Positions 60,962 through 62,567 of a stretch of DNA of 62,567 nt are shown piece by piece. The translations under genes and the position numbers were made by a program. Under the pieces are notes generated by a model. That model did no database searches and was not told where the DNA came from. It saw only the letters and a list, made by a program, of their open reading frames with translations. The DNA is from DASUKM01 sp036278735. GTDB lineage: Bacteria > Acidobacteriota > Vicinamibacteria > Vicinamibacterales > 2-12-FULL-66-21. The DNA lies in contig DASUKM010000004.1 of the NCBI GenBank assembly GCA_036278735.1, positions 1-62,567 of the forward strand, given 5' to 3'. Every line of letters begins with the position of its first letter. The first letter of the stretch is position 1.

Positions 60962-62567
60962 ATGTCCGCGCTGCCGCCAGACAAGGATGCGTCGCTCTCG
61001 GCGTCCGGCTTTGCCGACGGCCTCGGCCGGCGCCGGCTCGCCATCGATCGAGAGACCGGCGAGATGCTCGAGCGTCTCGTCCTGCGGCCCGAGCTGTGCG
61101 CGTTCGAGCAGGTGCTGCGCGACACGGCTGCCCGGTTCGAGGCGCTGGACGACGAGCGGTTCGCGCGGCCGAAGCTGATCGAACGCGACGACGACGGCGC
61201 GCTCATCGTCGTGTCGGAGTTCGTGCCGGGGCTGCGGTTGCGGGAAGCGCTCGACATCGCGGCCGACGCGACGCTCGCGCCCGGCATCGACGCGGCGCTC
61301 GGCCTGCTGCTGGAGCTGCTCCCGGCCATCGGGAGCCTGCACGCGGCGGCCGGCATCCCCCACGGCGCCATCGGCCCGGGCCGTCTGCTCTTCACGCCCG
61401 CCGGCCAGCTCGTGATCCTCGACGCGCTTTATGCGTCGGCGCTCGGGCGGCTGCAACTCAGCCCGGCGCGGCTCTGGTCGGACCTCGCCGTTGCGGCCTC
61501 TGACCACGCTTGTTTCGACATCGCCGCCGATCTGAAGCAGTGCGCGCTGGCCGCGGCCGCCCTGATGATCGGCCGGCCGCTCGTGGAGGCGCCCGCCGGC
61601 GAACCGCTGGCCGACCTGCGCCGCGAGATCAGCGAAGTCGCGCAGATCCGCGGGACAACGGTCTTTGCGGCCGGCGTCGAGCGCCTGTTCAACCGGCTGC
61701 TGCAGACCCCCGGGCTGCCCGCCTACGGGTCGGCCGATGAAGCCGTGCTGGACCTGCGGCAACTCCTCCGGCGCGATCTCGGGATCGACGCGTGCCGCGG
61801 GTCGCTCCGCGACTTCCTCGCGCAGGTCGAAGCCGCCGCGGCGGAGCAGGCCGAAGTCGATCGCGCGGAAGCGGACCGCGTGGTCGCCGAGCGGGAGGAG
61901 GAACGGCGTCAGGACGCGGCACGGGTCGCCGTCGCAGCGGCCGAACAGGCCATCCACGAAGCGGAGCGCCGCGAGCAGGAGCGCGTCCAGGCGGAGCGCC
62001 GCGAGCGTGAGCGGCTGGAGGACGAGCAGCAGGAGCGGGAGCGGCTGGAGGCGGAACAGCGCGAACGTGAGCGGCTCGAGGCCGAGCAGCGGGAGCGGGA
62101 ACGGCTGGAGGCGGAACGGCGCGAGCGTGAGCGGCTCGAGGCCGAGCAGCGGGAGCGGGAGCGCCTCGAGGCCGAGCAGCGGGAGCGGGCGCGGCTGGAG
62201 GCGGAGCGGCGCGAGCGTGAGCGGCTCGAGGCCGAGCAGCGGGAGCGGGAGCGCCTCGAAAAGGAGCGCCTGGAAGCCGAACGGCGCGAAAGAGAACGAC
62301 TCGAGGCAGAGCGCCGCGAGAAGGAACGACTCGAAGCCGAACGGCGCGAGAAGGAGCGCCTCGAGAGGGAGCGCCTGGAAGCGGAGCGCCGCGAGAAGGA
62401 GCGCCTCGAAGCCGAACGGCGCGAGAAGGAGCGCCTCGAGAAGGAGCGCCTGGAAGCGGAGCGCCGCGAGAAGGAACGCCTCGAAGCCGAGCGCCGTGAG
62501 AAGGAGCGCCTCGAAGCCGCGCGCCGTGAGAAGGAGCGCCTGGAAGCGGAGCGCCGTGAGAAGGAGC
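60962..62567 (+). CDS. Pseudokinase-like protein with long Glu/Arg helical repeat (partial)
   Basis: Open from the ATG at 60962 to the window edge, at least 535 residues. Residues about 20-230 follow a protein-kinase fold pattern (GALIVVSEFVPGLRLREALD, GSLHAAAGIPHGAIGPGRLL, QLVILDALYASAL, ADLKQCALAAAALMIGRPL), but catalytic positions are lost: the HRDxKxxN loop reads HGAIGPGR (134-141) and DFG reads DAL (154-156). From about residue 290 it becomes charged helix with ten-residue repeats such as LEAEQRERER and LEAERREKER. The end is outside the window. Confidence 0.75.
   Translation, partial: MSALPPDKDASLSASGFADGLGRRRLAIDRETGEMLERLVLRPELCAFEQVLRDTAARFEALDDERFARPKLIERDDDGALIVVSEFVPGLRLREALDIAADATLAPGIDAALGLLLELLPAIGSLHAAAGIPHGAIGPGRLLFTPAGQLVILDALYASALGRLQLSPARLWSDLAVAASDHACFDIAADLKQCALAAAALMIGRPLVEAPAGEPLADLRREISEVAQIRGTTVFAAGVERLFNRLLQTPGLPAYGSADEAVLDLRQLLRRDLGIDACRGSLRDFLAQVEAAAAEQAEVDRAEADRVVAEREEERRQDAARVAVAAAEQAIHEAERREQERVQAERRERERLEDEQQERERLEAEQRERERLEAEQRERERLEAERRERERLEAEQRERERLEAEQRERARLEAERRERERLEAEQRERERLEKERLEAERRERERLEAERREKERLEAERREKERLERERLEAERREKERLEAERREKERLEKERLEAERREKERLEAERREKERLEAARREKERLEAERREKE
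61955..62567 (+). repeat. 30-bp coding tandem repeats, Glu/Arg/Lys-rich
   Basis: About twenty in-frame units of ten codons (LEAEQRERER, later LEAERREKER), sometimes with a five-codon LEKER insert, run to the window end. The repeat predicts a single stable alpha helix or long coiled coil and could be prone to length change by slippage. Confidence 0.9.

Overview
This GC-rich window comes from a Gram-negative bacterium. Kdo/LPS synthesis genes with LapB, a type IV pilus pilMNOPQ cluster, ferredoxin-linked 2-oxoacid oxidoreductase, a three-gene succinate dehydrogenase, APC-family amino acid transporters and many PKD/Ig-type secreted proteins together suggest Acidobacteriota (Vicinamibacteria-like). 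That assignment is an inference from gene content; no rRNA is present to confirm it.

Layout. 1-5742: M28 peptidase, small protein, dcd, DUF2905 membrane protein, ndk, a small acidic ORF and an S9 peptidase. 5749-18960: central carbon metabolism. korA-korB and sucC-sucD lie on the minus strand, sdhCAB on the plus strand, and mdh and icd on the minus strand, so most of the TCA cycle is here; a secreted Ig-domain protein sits between sdhB and mdh. 19150-20736: serA. 21480-27546: a tightly overlapped Kdo/LPS operon, kdsB-pyrG-kdsA-kdsD-kdsC-lapB, with CTP synthase supplying the CTP needed for CMP-Kdo. 27575-33667 (minus): coaE, folD, a K+ channel with RCK domain, and two tandem APC permeases. 33760-46059 (minus): thiE, accC, accB, an M24 peptidase, a TPR protein, a PKD lipoprotein, a small lipoprotein, then pilQ-P-O-N-M, preceded by a good sigma-54 type promoter. 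46495-51478 (plus): rplM-rpsI-rpsB-tsf-pyrH-frr and a threonine synthase.

51614-60356: a tRNA-Ala(CGC) gene carries an 8.7-kb integrated element bounded by a perfect 45-bp direct repeat of the tRNA 3' half. All ten recognised genes of the element are on the minus strand and closely packed: tyrosine integrase, TerL-like protein, a protein in the usual TerS slot, cold-shock-domain protein, Hjc-like nuclease, unknown, primase-polymerase/ATPase, replication-module protein, AlpA/MerR-like regulator and an unknown. No capsid, portal, tail or lysis gene is visible. It looks like a phage satellite or a very reduced integrative element, and is the most novel part of the window. Its TerL has degraded ATPase motifs but an intact nuclease triad, and integration replaces the last residues of its integrase with antisense-tRNA sequence.

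60357-62567: host DNA with a possible gene remnant, a small hypothetical gene, and the start of a pseudokinase-like protein followed by a very long Glu/Arg-rich helical repeat that runs off the window.

Non-coding structure is plentiful: 30-bp palindromic tandem repeats at two loci, a dispersed GC-rich repeat at two loci, a family of stem-loops around gene 3' ends, a heptamer array in the sdhB leader, and several TATAAT-like boxes so close to start codons that leaderless transcripts are likely.
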